Positions 25,085 to 36,117 of a DNA stretch of 64,000 bases are shown one piece after another; the stretch's first letter is position 1; every line of letters starts with the position of its first letter. The DNA is from Siphonodentalium dalli. Its lineage: Eukaryota > Mollusca > Scaphopoda > Gadilida > Siphonodentaliidae. The notes under the pieces were generated by a model that did not search any database, was not told the origin of the DNA, and was given only the letters and a program-made list of their open reading frames with translations. The stretch lies in contig CP136065.1 in NCBI GenBank assembly GCA_032622095.1, positions 39,249,503-39,313,502 of the forward strand. Direction: 5' to 3'. A program made the translations under genes and the position numbers.

Positions 25085-25575
25085 AGTACAACAAGTAATG
25101 TCCCTAATTGTGCCCAAGGATGCTATAATATATACATGCATATGATATTATAGTAATACACAACACATATTAATGTAGTATGAACTTTAATATAACCCTA
25201 AGTTATAATGTTATATGGTGCTCAAGGATGCTATAATTTACATGCATGTGGTATAATAGTAATATAAAACAAATATTAATGTAGTATGAACTTTAATATA
25301 ACCCTAAGTTATAATGTTATAAGGTTATCATGGGACTAGTGATGTCTCTAATGGTGCTCAATGATGCTATAATCTACACGCATGTGATATAATAGTAATA
25401 TACAACACATATTAATGTAGTATGACCTTTAATATAACCCTATGTTATAATGTTATAAGGTTATCATGGGACTAGTGATGTCTGTTATGGTGCTCAAGGA
25501 TGCTATAATCTACACGCATGTGATATAATAGTAATATACAACACATATTAATGTAGTATGAACTTTAATATAACA
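25085..25575. repeat. Tandem repeat of about 107-137 bp, unit B
   Basis: Same four-copy structure as 3228-3695 with few differences. Confidence 0.85.
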
Positions 25576-25652
25576 CCATAGTATCTTATGCGCCACAGGC
25601 GCTGGAGACTAATGCTACTGCCCACATAAATAATATGTATAAGGTATCTATT

Positions 25653-27098
25653 TTACTATGGAGCGGGTTAATAATGGTAATAAGAACTGTCGATCTATTT
25701 TACTATAAAGCGGGTTAATAATGGTAATAAGAAACAGTCGATCTATTTTACTATAGAGCGGGTTAATAATGGTAATAAGAACAGTCGATCTATCTTACTA
25801 TAGAGCGGGTTAATAATGGTAATAAGAACAGTCGATATATTTTACTATAGAGCGGGTTAATAATGGTAATAAGAAACAGTCGATCTATTTTACTATAGAG
25901 CGGGTTAATAATGGTAATAAGAACAGTCGATCTATTTTACTATAGAGCGGGTTAATAATGGTAATAAGAAACAGTCGATCTATTTTACTTGAAGCGGGTT
26001 AATAATGGTAATAAGAACAGTCGATCTATTTTACTATTGAGCGGGTTAATAATGGTAATAAGAACAGTCGATCTATTTTACTATATAGCGGGTTAATAAT
26101 GGTAATAAGAAATGGTAATAAGAAACAGTCGATCTATTTTACATTAGAGCGGGTTAATAATGGTAATAAGAACAATCGATCTATTTTACTATAGAGCGGG
26201 TTAATAATGGTAATAAGAACAGTCGATCTATTTTACTATAGAGCGGGTTAATAATGGTAATAAGAACAGTCGATCTATTTTACTATAGAGCGGGTTAATA
26301 ATGGTAATAAGAACAGTCGATATATTTTACTATAGAGCGGGTTAATAATGGTAATAAGAAACAGTCGATATATTTTACTATAGAGCGGGTTAATAATGGT
26401 AATAAGAACAGTCGATCTATTTTACTATAGAGCGGGTTAATAATGGTAATAAGAACAGTCGATCTATTTTACTATAGAGCGGGTTAATAATGGTAATAAG
26501 AACTGTCTATCTATTTTACTATAGAGCGGGTTAATAACGGTAATAAGAACAGTCGATATATTTTACTATAGAGCGGGTAAATAATGGTAATAAGAACAGT
26601 CGATCTATTTTACTATGGAGCGGGTTAATAATGGTAATAAGAAACAGTCGATCTATTTTACTATATAGAGCGGGTTAATAATGGTAATAAGAACAGTCGA
26701 TATATTTTACTATAGAGCGGGTTAATAATGGTAATAAGAACAGTCGATCTATTTTACTATAGAGCGGGTTAATAATGGTAACAATAATCAGTCGATCTGT
26801 TTTACTATAGAGCGGGTTAATAATGGTAATAAGAACAGTCGATCTATTTTACTATGCAGCGGGTTAATAATGGTAATAATAAACAGTCGATCTATTTTAC
26901 TATAGAGCGGGTTAATAATGGTAACAATAATCAGTCGATCTGTTTTACTATAGAGCGGGTTAATAATGGTAATAAGAACAGTCGATATATTTTACTATAG
27001 AGCGGGTTAATAATGGTAATAAGAACAGTCGATCTATTTTACTATGCAGCGGGTTAATAATGGTAATAATAAACAGTCGATCTATTTTACTATAGAGC
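25653..27098. repeat. 47-bp minisatellite, left part, about 31 copies
   Basis: Same unit as at 3776-4957. One irregular unit near 26105 has an internal duplication (aatggtaataagaa twice). It is interrupted at 27099 by a transposon. Confidence 0.93.
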
Positions 27099-28652
27099 CA
27101 GGGGGGGGGGTCGGAAAAAAATTCCAGGCACGTATGATGGGGTGGGTGGGTGTCTCTTGGGTCCAAAAAACAGTTTTTTCCATATGCCAAAATGTTTTTC
27201 CGTTCCTGCTATTGAGTCTTATTTTGATGTATTTTGCACAGAAACAGGTCATATATAGTTAATACTAATGCTATACTACATATAGAGCTTATCAGAAGTT
27301 GGATCAGTTGCACAATGGCCAACAATAACCCAAATTCAACTTGATAGAACTAGACACTGCGCTATTGGAAAAATAAAATTTAATCAGGATTCCATCTACT
27401 GATACAGCAAAATAAGATTAACTATGCAGAACTCAGCTGAAAATAAGCAATAAAATGAAAGCACACTTGACCATATGTGACTTGGAAATAAAGATATAAT
27501 AAATAATGGAATAAAATAGACTTTTGACAACGTAAAACAAAATCTTAACAAATAAATTGAAGGCCAGCCGGGCCAGCTTGAACAATTTCACATTGTTTTC
27601 CATGTTAATGTGGATCAGCTTGTAATGTTAATCACAGTAACGAAGATTTTATCGTCACTGATATCGTGAGCAAAAAAGAAGTGAAATTGGGCTATCCATC
27701 CATATTATTCCCAATTATTACGAAGCCTATTACTTCAGGCAGTGGCTACCAGCCTGCCATTACACGCTATAACATGTTTCCTTAGTTCTGGTTTCTGAGA
27801 TGCCCCAAGAAGAGTCACGCATGTATATCATGGTTATGTTTGGTATTAGCATTATTCTTCAAACTGGGATGAACTGGGATGAACAGTTGTATTTCCACAT
27901 GTTTTGATAAACAATTTTATTCCAGCAATACAGTAATGCCCTAATTAAATGACTACATAACCACAGCAGAATAATGGGTAATTTTTCAGGATTTAGTCGG
28001 AAATTAAAATTAAATTACCCATTATTCTGCTGTGGTTATGGAGTCGATTAATTAGGGCATTACTGTATATCACATAGCAAATATCAAAATATCAAATAAT
28101 CTGAAATTTTTTGTACCGGTACCATGTAAATGCGACTAAATCCTGAAAAATTACCCATTATTCTGCTGTGGTTATGGAGTCGTTTAATTAGGGCATTACT
28201 GTATTGCTGGAATCAAATTGTTTAGCAAAACATGTGGAAATACAATGGTAAATGAATGTTAATAAAAACCTTGGCACTCTGCCTATATATCCCTAGAAAT
28301 GTGATTATGTTGACACATTTCTTGATTAATGACACTTATATGATAAATTCAAATAGTATAGTTATCTCATTATGCACTGTTCTATTCAAATATAGCGCAA
28401 TAAATTATGATAATGCAGGATAATCAGCTATTTGGTTGCTCAATTGATAATTTTTCTCAAATTTAAGGGGGGTGGGTGTCCAAAACTGACCGGAAAAAAC
28501 TTCCTGAAACGGAAAAAAGGGTGGGTGTCCACAATTGACTGGAAAAAAAGGCCGGAAACGGAAGAAATTGGGTGGGTGGGTCCCCTGTGGCCGGAAAAAA
28601 TTAAAATGATCATACGTGCCTGGAAATTTTTCCGACCCCCCCCCCCCCCCTG
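27099..28652. mobile_element. 1.55-kb hAT-like non-autonomous transposon inserted in the 47-bp array
   Basis: The ends are inverted copies: CAGGGGGGGGGG, TCGGAAAAA and TTCCAGGCACGTATGAT on the left; ATCATACGTGCCTGGAA ... CCCCCCTG on the right. The 7-bp sequence atagagc lies on both sides (27092-27098, 28653-28659), although an uninterrupted repeat would have it once, so it is a target duplication. CAGGG ends and a 7-8 bp duplication suggest the hAT superfamily. No transposase frame is seen. Subterminal ggtgggtgtc repeats are present. Confidence 0.75.
27887..28247. mobile_element. Foldback element nested in the hAT-like element
   Basis: The arms at 27887-27999 and 28136-28247 are inverted near-copies (tattccagcaatacagtaat; ttactgtattgctgg). 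A third partial arm at 28011-28067 (attattctgctgtggttatg) has the same orientation as the right arm. Confidence 0.75.
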
Positions 28653-29743
28653 ATAGAGCGGGTTAATAATGGTAATAAGAAACAGTCGATCTATTTTACT
28701 ATAGAGCGAGTTAATAATGGTAATAAGAAACAGTCGATCTATTTTACTATGGAGCGGGTTAATACTGGTAATAAGAACAGTCGATCTATTTTACTATATA
28801 GCGAGTTACTAATGGTAATAAGAAACAGTCGATCTATTTTACTATAGAGCGAGTTAATAATGGTAATAAGAAACAGTCGATATATGTTACTATAGAGCGG
28901 GTTAATAATCGTAATAAGAACAGTCGATCTATTTTACTATGGAGCGGGTTAATAATGTTAATATGAAACAGTCGATATATTTTATATTAGAGCGGGTTAA
29001 TAATGGTAATAAGAAACAGTCGATCTATTTTACATTAGAGCGGGTTAATAACGGTAATAAGAACAGTCGATCTATTTAACATGGAGCGGGTTAATAATGG
29101 TAATAAGAACAGTCGATCTATTTTACTACAGAGCGGGTTAGTAATGGTAATAAGAAACAGTCGATATATTTTACATGGAGCGGGTTAATAATGGTAATAA
29201 GAAACAGTCGATCTATTTTACATTAGAGCGGGTTAATAATGGTAATAAGAACAGTCGATCTATTTTACCATGGAGCGGGTTAATAATGGTAATAAGAACA
29301 GTCGATCTATTTTACTATAGAGCGGGTTAATAATGGTAATAAGAACAGTCGATATATTTTACTATAGAGCGGGTTAATAATGGTAATAAGAACAGTCGAT
29401 CTATTTTACTATGGAGCGGGTTATTAATGGTAATACGAACAGTCGATCTATTTTACTATAGAGCGGGTTAATAATGGTAATAAGAACAGTCGATCTATTT
29501 TACTATAGAGCGGGTTAATAATGGTAATAAGAACAGTCGATCTATTTTACTATAGAGCGGGTTAATAATGGTAATAAGAACAGTCGATCTATTGTACTAT
29601 GGAGCGGGTTAATAATGGTAATAAGAAACAGTCGATCTATTTTACTATAGAGCGGGTTAATAATGGTAATAAGAAACAGTCGATCTATTTTACTATGGAG
29701 CGGGTTAATAATGGTAATAAGAACAGTCGATCTATTTTACATG
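28653..29743. repeat. 47-bp minisatellite, right part, about 23 copies
   Basis: Continuation of 25653-27098 beyond the transposon. Units here more often carry the extra A (gaaacagtc) and gagcgagtt variants near the insertion. Confidence 0.93.
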
Positions 29744-30239
29744 GACCTGCTGGTCATAGTTGTTTTACAAATGTTGTAGCGTGCATTCCTTTTCACATGT
29801 AACCAATGCAAATGCATTAATTCCCTTCAATGGCCTAAAATATATTAAACCAGTGCATCGTATAATATGCCCCCTCGCCCGGTCGTGATATTTATGCGAG
29901 GCCGCACGTGGAATATCAAAATGAAAGGACGCTATGTTATTCAGAGCCACATCGATGAGTTCAGTAGGCAGTACTGTAGTCCGTATATAGGTATTGATAC
30001 CTCTCCCCAAAAAAACGACGTATAAACATAATATAAACGAGCCACAACATCTCACTTAGGATAGGACCATCACACACATTCCGCGTGCTTGTTTACTTTG
30101 TTTGAATGAATTATCGAGTTCTTGATGTTCATAATGTGTCCTACATCCATCGAACAAGAACCACCACACGGTAAAGTTCTGAGATGTGTTGCGAGATCCG
30201 GGGATTTTCGTCTAATGTACAGGAAGTTCCCTCGACATG
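29744..30239 (-). other. 3' flank of gene 2
   Basis: Almost identical to 4958-5449 (only a few differences over the last 200 bases), while the neighbouring coding exon differs much more. Confidence 0.5.
30144..30208 (-). pseudogene. Propeller-coding fragment in the 3' flank of gene 2
   Basis: Nearly identical to the fragment downstream of gene 1 and similar to coding DNA around 30435-30500. It sits outside the reading frame, after the stop codon, and is a remnant of a partial tail duplication. Confidence 0.6.
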
Positions 30240-31730
30240 TTACAGCTGACCCACGTATGATGTGATAGAGTCTTTCGCCCTATTTGAAACCATGAAGCAC
30301 ATCCTGGCAGGGTTGATACATATTCCGAGGGGTCTGGTTACTGATATTACTGAGCGACTACGTTGTCCATCACGGCTCAGTTCCATCACTTGACCACTGT
30401 CGTTGCAGACGTAAATGCTGTCGCCGAACACACACACGCCCCTCGGATGAGACCCGCAACACGGTATCGTGCTGAGATGAGTCGCGAGATCCGGTGACAA
30501 CATTACCACATTATATGCGTTATAATCCGTAACAAACACGGCGTCGGCCTCCGGAGATACAGCCACGCCCCATGGATTATTGAAGGCGTATGTCGACTGA
30601 GCAATGACGTCACCACTCGTCGTTAGAGTACGCACGCAATGATCACCGGGACATGTAACGACTAATCTGTCCCCGACGGATCCGATACCTCTACACCCTC
30701 CGGATACAGTGAACGATGTTTGATGACTGAGATCTGATGTTTGATAAACCGATATCTGAGATTTTAGATTGTGTGATACGTAGATACGATCATTAAGATG
30801 ATAGATACCATACGGCCAAGAATTGATCGTGAGAGCGACAGACTTGGTGATTGTACCTTTATGGGTGACCAACATGAGCTTGTTCGGTTTGTGGGATGCA
30901 ATAATCATATCCGACTGCGGACTTTTGTTGAGGAACGCCATCACCGACCAAGATCCTCCGCATGAAAAGTCGAATTCCTTTACTAATTGAACGATAGGCT
31001 TCTGACAAATAGCAATACGACACGAATCATTCAAAATTGTCTCTACAGAATCAAAAACTCCTTTGTTGATGACGGCCTTGTAATCTATCGGTGATAACTT
31101 TTCGAAATCTCTGAGCAGACTCTTTGAATTGGATATAGTTTGATGGAGCTTGACTGAGCGCTCATTCAAAGATTTAACCCTTTGTGCAGCAGATACTTCT
31201 GAAGTAGCCTGTGCGTCGACAGGAACGTCCTCTCCTCCCGGGGTTATTGCCGCCCCTTCACATGAACGTGATTCCGCCTCTTTTTCTGATAACAATTCTA
31301 CTTGTCTCTCTTTCTTAAGTTCGGACAGAACGTTTACTATCTTATCCACGCTCTTTGCTGATAACTTGTGCTCTGACATTGCATCTCTAACGCGATTGAG
31401 CGTTTTCTGCTCGCAATCATCAACGATCCGTCGAATCTCAGAAAATAAATTCTGAACCTCCGTCACCATATCCATCTCTCTTCCGTCCTGTTTGGTCAGC
31501 CAACCGGGAACAGATTCCTGCTTCTTGTTTGCTTCCGAGAATAATTTATCAAGATCTGATTCGAATTGTTGGACATCCGCTTCCATCTTTGCTATCACTT
31601 TTGACAGATCTTCGAGTTGACATTTTGGATATGCAACTGCATGGCATGAGGCACAGCAAGGTATAATGTGGGTGTCACAGAATGAGTCAATGGGTTGGGG
31701 GTGCAGTTCACAAAATTCTGCAGCCGACAT
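30240..31730 (-). CDS. TRIM-like protein 2: B-box, coiled coil, NHL-type propeller, no RING (496 aa)
   Basis: This is a paralogue of the gene at 5450-6943, in the same orientation and with the same domain order. A hand alignment gives about 68 differences over 497 positions (about 86% identical) and one single-residue deletion in the last blades (CNRSSG versus CNDSG). The zinc ligands are kept (C7, H10, C18, H21, C26, C29, C37), with Tyr34 again. Differences in the propeller fall beside the P-x-G motifs and in strand-connecting loops: QPTG/WPYG, YPYG/NPWG, YPIG/HPRG, DYDAHQ/DYNAYN, SHKHKSQ/SHNLKSQ. The coiled-coil half changes less. The frame is open throughout and begins 7 bases after the same acceptor, so the copy looks functional. 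The downstream 47-bp array is about twice as long as at gene 1 and is split by a transposon. Confidence 0.88.
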   Translation of the reverse strand: MSAAEFCELHPQPIDSFCDTHIIPCCASCHAVAYPKCQLEDLSKVIAKMEADVQQFESDLDKLFSEANKKQESVPGWLTKQDGREMDMVTEVQNLFSEIRRIVDDCEQKTLNRVRDAMSEHKLSAKSVDKIVNVLSELKKERQVELLSEKEAESRSCEGAAITPGGEDVPVDAQATSEVSAAQRVKSLNERSVKLHQTISNSKSLLRDFEKLSPIDYKAVINKGVFDSVETILNDSCRIAICQKPIVQLVKEFDFSCGGSWSVMAFLNKSPQSDMIIASHKPNKLMLVTHKGTITKSVALTINSWPYGIYHLNDRIYVSHNLKSQISVYQTSDLSHQTSFTVSGGCRGIGSVGDRLVVTCPGDHCVRTLTTSGDVIAQSTYAFNNPWGVAVSPEADAVFVTDYNAYNVVMLSPDLATHLSTIPCCGSHPRGVCVFGDSIYVCNDSGQVMELSRDGQRSRSVISVTRPLGICINPARMCFMVSNRAKDSITSYVGQL

Positions 31731-31736
31731 GATTTA

Positions 31737-31757
31737 TCTGAAAATAAAATCGTTCTA
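31737..31757 (-). promoter_or_regulatory. Splice acceptor of gene 2 leader intron
   Basis: Same polypyrimidine tract and CAG (complement of 31738-31740) as at gene 1, followed by ATAAATC and the ATG. Conservation between paralogues and the canonical form support an intron just 5' of the coding exon. Confidence 0.7.
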
Positions 31758-31825
31758 TAATTATGTTCTTGTCAACAGTTACCATTTCACCCACATGGAC
31801 AAAGTAAGATATATAGTGGATCTCC

Positions 31826-31985
31826 AACGAGTTATGTTGGGATATCAGATTTATGAAACGAGTTATGTTGGGATATAGAATTTATGAAACGAGTATCGTA
31901 AATGTTATAAACAGCTAGTCGTAAACGAGTTGTGAATCAATTTTATCAGACGAGTTTTATCAAATCGTATATCCCAACAAATCAA
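31826..31985. mobile_element. Small foldback (MITE-like) element upstream of gene 2
   Basis: Counterpart of 7034-7165, with the left arm partially duplicated in tandem (gagttatgttgggata twice, at about 31830 and 31860). Confidence 0.6.
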
Positions 31986-32239
31986 TATCATTAAAAGAAG
32001 CTGATAAATGCATTCAAGTACGCCTTTGACTGAGAAAACTTTAGCGACGAAAAATATAGTCCGCCAATTTGCATCGTTGTTTTTTTGCCTATTTTCGTTA
32101 GTTGGACGATATTTTAACTTGAATGAACAAAGCAATCGTTTTGCAATGTCTGGTCTTAGTCTCATGTGCGGCTTTTCGAAAAAGTATTAATCCGCGCGGT
32201 ACTTTTGTTGTTAAAACAATATCCATGGCTGAAATTCGA

Positions 32240-32370
32240 TCAACTGTTGGATAGTTCCAACAATACCCCTGGCTGGAATTAGATCAACTGTTGGATAGTT
32301 ACAAGAATACCCCTGGCTGGAATTAGATAAACTGTTTGATAGTTCCAACAATACCACTGGCTGGAATTAT
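32240..32370. repeat. 44-bp tandem repeat, three copies
   Basis: The unit includes caactgttggatagttccaa and ccctggctggaatta. Unit A has one copy near 7950-7995. Confidence 0.85.
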
Positions 32371-32419
32371 TTTCATTTCAAACATTTCACCAATAAATGT
32401 GGGCTTCATGGTGTGAATA

Positions 32420-32860
32420 TTGATTCAAATTTGAAATTCAAGATGAATGTTGGCAGCCACGTTTTATAACGAATTTCGGCAATAATCTACGGCTCGAGTC
32501 TAGAGGTCTCCCCGAAGATCCATATACAGTTTGGTGACCATAGGATGAGGGATGTGGCCATAGGGTGTGCCGAAGTATTTGGTCATACAAAGAGTAAAAT
32601 CCAAGATGGCCGCTGGCAGCCATGTTTTTCTACCGATTTCGGAAAAAAATTATGGTTCCCATCTAGAAGTCACCATGAAGATGCGTATACAGTTTGGTGT
32701 TGATTGGAATCCAAGATGGCTACTTGATTGATCCTAAACATGCCTGCAAATTTTAAAACCAATTCTCCAATAAATGCGGACTGCATGCTGTGTCGATGGA
32801 TTAAAATTTGAAATCCAAGATGGCTGCTGGCGGCCATGTCTTTTTAACAAATTTGAGAAC
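32420..32860. repeat. 'AAGATGGC' modules
   Basis: Repeats of ATCCAAGATGG, CTGGCGGCCATG and catctagaagtcacc-type motifs, as in the element at 78-986 but diverged and without clear ends. Confidence 0.7.
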
Positions 32861-32989
32861 GAGAGGCCGATCACGATCGGCAGATGTTTAACCCTTACCT
32901 TGGCGACAGCGATGAGCTATTTTCATAAATCCTTACCCCATCCTTTTCATGAGTGCAAAACTTTAAACAATTAAGTTCACAAGTGGAAT

Positions 32990-34440
32990 CACACTTATTG
33001 GGCACCTTGCTCACATTAACACAATGTTAACACAGACGTGGCTTTGATTTCAACCTATTAGTGACTCCAACACAGATATGTCTCATAGAGTGATAAAGCT
33101 AATTAAGCTCAATCCATAGTGGGAGAGAAGCACCATAGCTGTTAAATATAAAATAGTTAAGAAATTAAGTAGATGAACATCATAGCAACTCAATTTATCT
33201 ATTTATTACATTGGAACATGAGACATAACATATTGTGTGTTTTTCTTTTATTATCATTTCTATTTTTTTGTTTATTATATTTTATGTCAGCTGCATATTA
33301 AAAATTCATAGCAACTTATTAATATTTCACCACAAAAAAAAATCAACACCTGATCAACTATACAAGTGAGGGATGTATAGACTTGGATATAAAATATGAT
33401 TGCTAATGATTGGATATAAATGTTAATTTTCTTCTAAGTTGATCATTCTTCTGTTTGTGAACAGTTTAAATATAATTAATGTTAAGGTTAATATTTTCAA
33501 AACCATTCGATCAATACAAAAATATATACAGGTGAAGAATATGTCATGATTATCACAGATGTGATTATTTATAGAGTGATCATGCAAAAAATATTTAGCT
33601 ATCAAATTGTGTCAACAGGATTGGTGAAGGATGTTACTATATTTAAGCAAATAAACCAAATGACCCTCACTATGCAGGTTAGAGGTGTGTTATCATAAAC
33701 GGTGCCAGAACTATAAACATAATCAATGGAAATATTTGAGTTATCAAATCGGATAGTAAGGGATTAATCTTACCCAAACTAATGAACTGATAAACACAGA
33801 AAAGTCAACAAAAAGCATGTCATTGGATTTAGAAACCCATACAATAAGTCAGTCTCAAGAATGCAAGCACTGTTAATATTATCCTGCAGCCCAAATGCAA
33901 TTGAGGGAATTTCAAAAAAATACATTTCCTCTAATGATGAATATTCAATTGGTCATTTCTTGAAACACTGACTGAACCTGGCTCAAAGTTAAATATATGT
34001 CTATCGGATAATATGTGTCTATCAAATGGGTTAATTTTAATCCCAAATCCATGCAAGTTAAAAGTGGATCACCATCAACATGGACATAGAATAGGAGAAT
34101 GATCAAATAAAAAACATAAGTTCTAAGACCATATGATGTGTGCAGAGGGTTAATCATTTTCAATGACATCATATGATGGAACTAAGGAATGCCTGTATTA
34201 ATTATTTTCTAAGATATGACAACGGTGTCTCTGTAAACAATAGTGCCATGAACTGCATGATTTCAACACAGAGAACAGAACTGGAATAAAGAGTCTGACA
34301 TCAATCAAAGTTTGACAGATGTTTATAAGTCTGCAGCCACGGTGAGCCACCAGTGGTACTCAGGTGTCCAAAGCAATAAATTATCTCATTCCAATAACAC
34401 AGGCATGTGTTGTGTCTTGTTCTATTCAAATTTAATAGTG
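32990..34440. other. AT-rich intergenic, nothing recognised
   Basis: No repeat structure, conserved frame or RNA gene seen. Confidence 0.4.
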
Positions 34441-35220
34441 TATGGAAAAGAGGTATGAATTATAAAGGGCCCATAACTCTGTTAAAATATACCGGATCAA
34501 ACCCATATTCGCACCTGATATGTATTTAGGGGTCAGAAATTCATATACCAAAATTGGTGTCGATCATATGAAAAATGTTTGAGTCATCCTGGCTTGGATG
34601 AATTCTATTTAAAAACAAGAGTGGAAAGGGTTAACTAAACAATACCAAAATCCATACAGATGAAGAACGTGCTAAGAAAGACCTAGATAAGAAATATGAG
34701 GCAGATCAGAAGAAAATTGTTTGACTTTGATGCATCAGATAGCATTTGTAAGCAGGGGTAATTATTTTCTAAACCGATCAACCAACCGATACCAACAACT
34801 ATACAGGTGAGCCATATAAAATATGAACACAATGAGTAAAACAAGGAGCTAAATCTTTTGGAAATCTTTTGGAAAAAGGGTCATAACTCCTTTAAAATTA
34901 ATCGGATCAAACCCATATTCGAACTCGATCTGTATTTTGGGCGGTGAAACTCACATAACAAATATGTTGGAGTTGGAGTTATGGCAGAATGCGTGGATTC
35001 TAAGTTGAAAAAGGGCCATAACTCTGTAACAAAATCTCGGATCAAACCCAAATTCGAACTACAAAATTTGGTTTCGATCGGATAGAAAATGTTTGAGTTA
35101 TCGCATTACTCGTAAAGTGTCTACGGACAGACGGACAGACGGACAGACAGACGGACGAACGACGAATGGTCAATCCGGGCAACGACACTATGTTTACCAT
35201 ACTATGGTATGGGTAAACAT
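34440..35220. mobile_element. 'GGGCCATAACTC' module element with terminal hairpin
   Basis: Modules with gggccataactctg and caaacccatattcg near 34468, 34867 (variant) and 35003 are followed by a ggacagacgga run and a hairpin (atgtttaccatac / ggtatgggtaaacat, 35190-35220). Same architecture as 8517-9385 with different stem bases. Confidence 0.5.
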
Positions 35221-35221
35221 G

Positions 35222-36117
35222 AAAAATTGATGGCTCCCATCTAGATATCACCCAGAAGATTCATATGAAGTTTGGTGATGGTTAGATGAGAGTTGTGGCC
35301 AGTAGGGCGTGCCAAATGATTTAGTCATACAAAGAGTAAAATCCAAGATGGCTACTGGATGCCATGTGTTTCAACGAAAAGTGTTCAAATTCGATGGCTC
35401 CCATCTAGAGGCGATGCTAAACATGCCTGCAAACTTTCAAAACAATTATCCAATAAATGCGGGCTGCAGGCTGTGACGATAGATTCAAATTTTAAATACA
35501 AGATGGATGCTGAGGCCATGTTTTTGACACATTTCTGAAAAAATGGTAAGCTACCATCTAGAGAACACTCCGAAGATCCATATGCAGTTTGGTGATGATC
35601 AGTGGAGAGCTGAGACCTGAAGGGTGTGCCAAAGCATTTAGTCATACAAAGAGTAAAATCCAAGATGGCTGCTGGCGCCCATGTTCTTTATCTAATTTCG
35701 GAAATAATAGGTGTGATCTGTACGGTGTGCCAAAGGATTTAGTCATGCAAAATTCTAGATGGCTGCCGGCGGCCATGTTTTTCACCGAAAATGATAAAAT
35801 TCGATAGCTTCCATCTAAAGGTGATCCTAAACATGGCTGTACATTTTGAAACATTTCTCCAGTAAATGCGGGATGCAGGGTGTGCCGATGGATTCAAATT
35901 TGAAATCCAAAATGGCTGCTGGCGGTCATTTTTTAAATGAATTTCGAAAACAAATCGATGGCTCTCTTCTAGATACCACCCTGAAGATCCATATGAAGTT
36001 TGGTGATGATCGGATGAGGTATGTGGCCTGTAGATTGAGCCAAAGGAAATTGTTGACGGACGCACGGACACCAACCAACGGCAATAACTCAAACTTTACA
36101 AAGTAATCTTGAGCTAA
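35222..36117. repeat. 'AAGATGGC' module block
   Basis: Several modules with ATCCAAGATGGCTG and GGCGGCCATGTTTTT, ending in ggacgcacgga and a taatcttgagcta sequence resembling the inverted end of the 78-986 element. A matching left end was not located with confidence. Confidence 0.6.
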
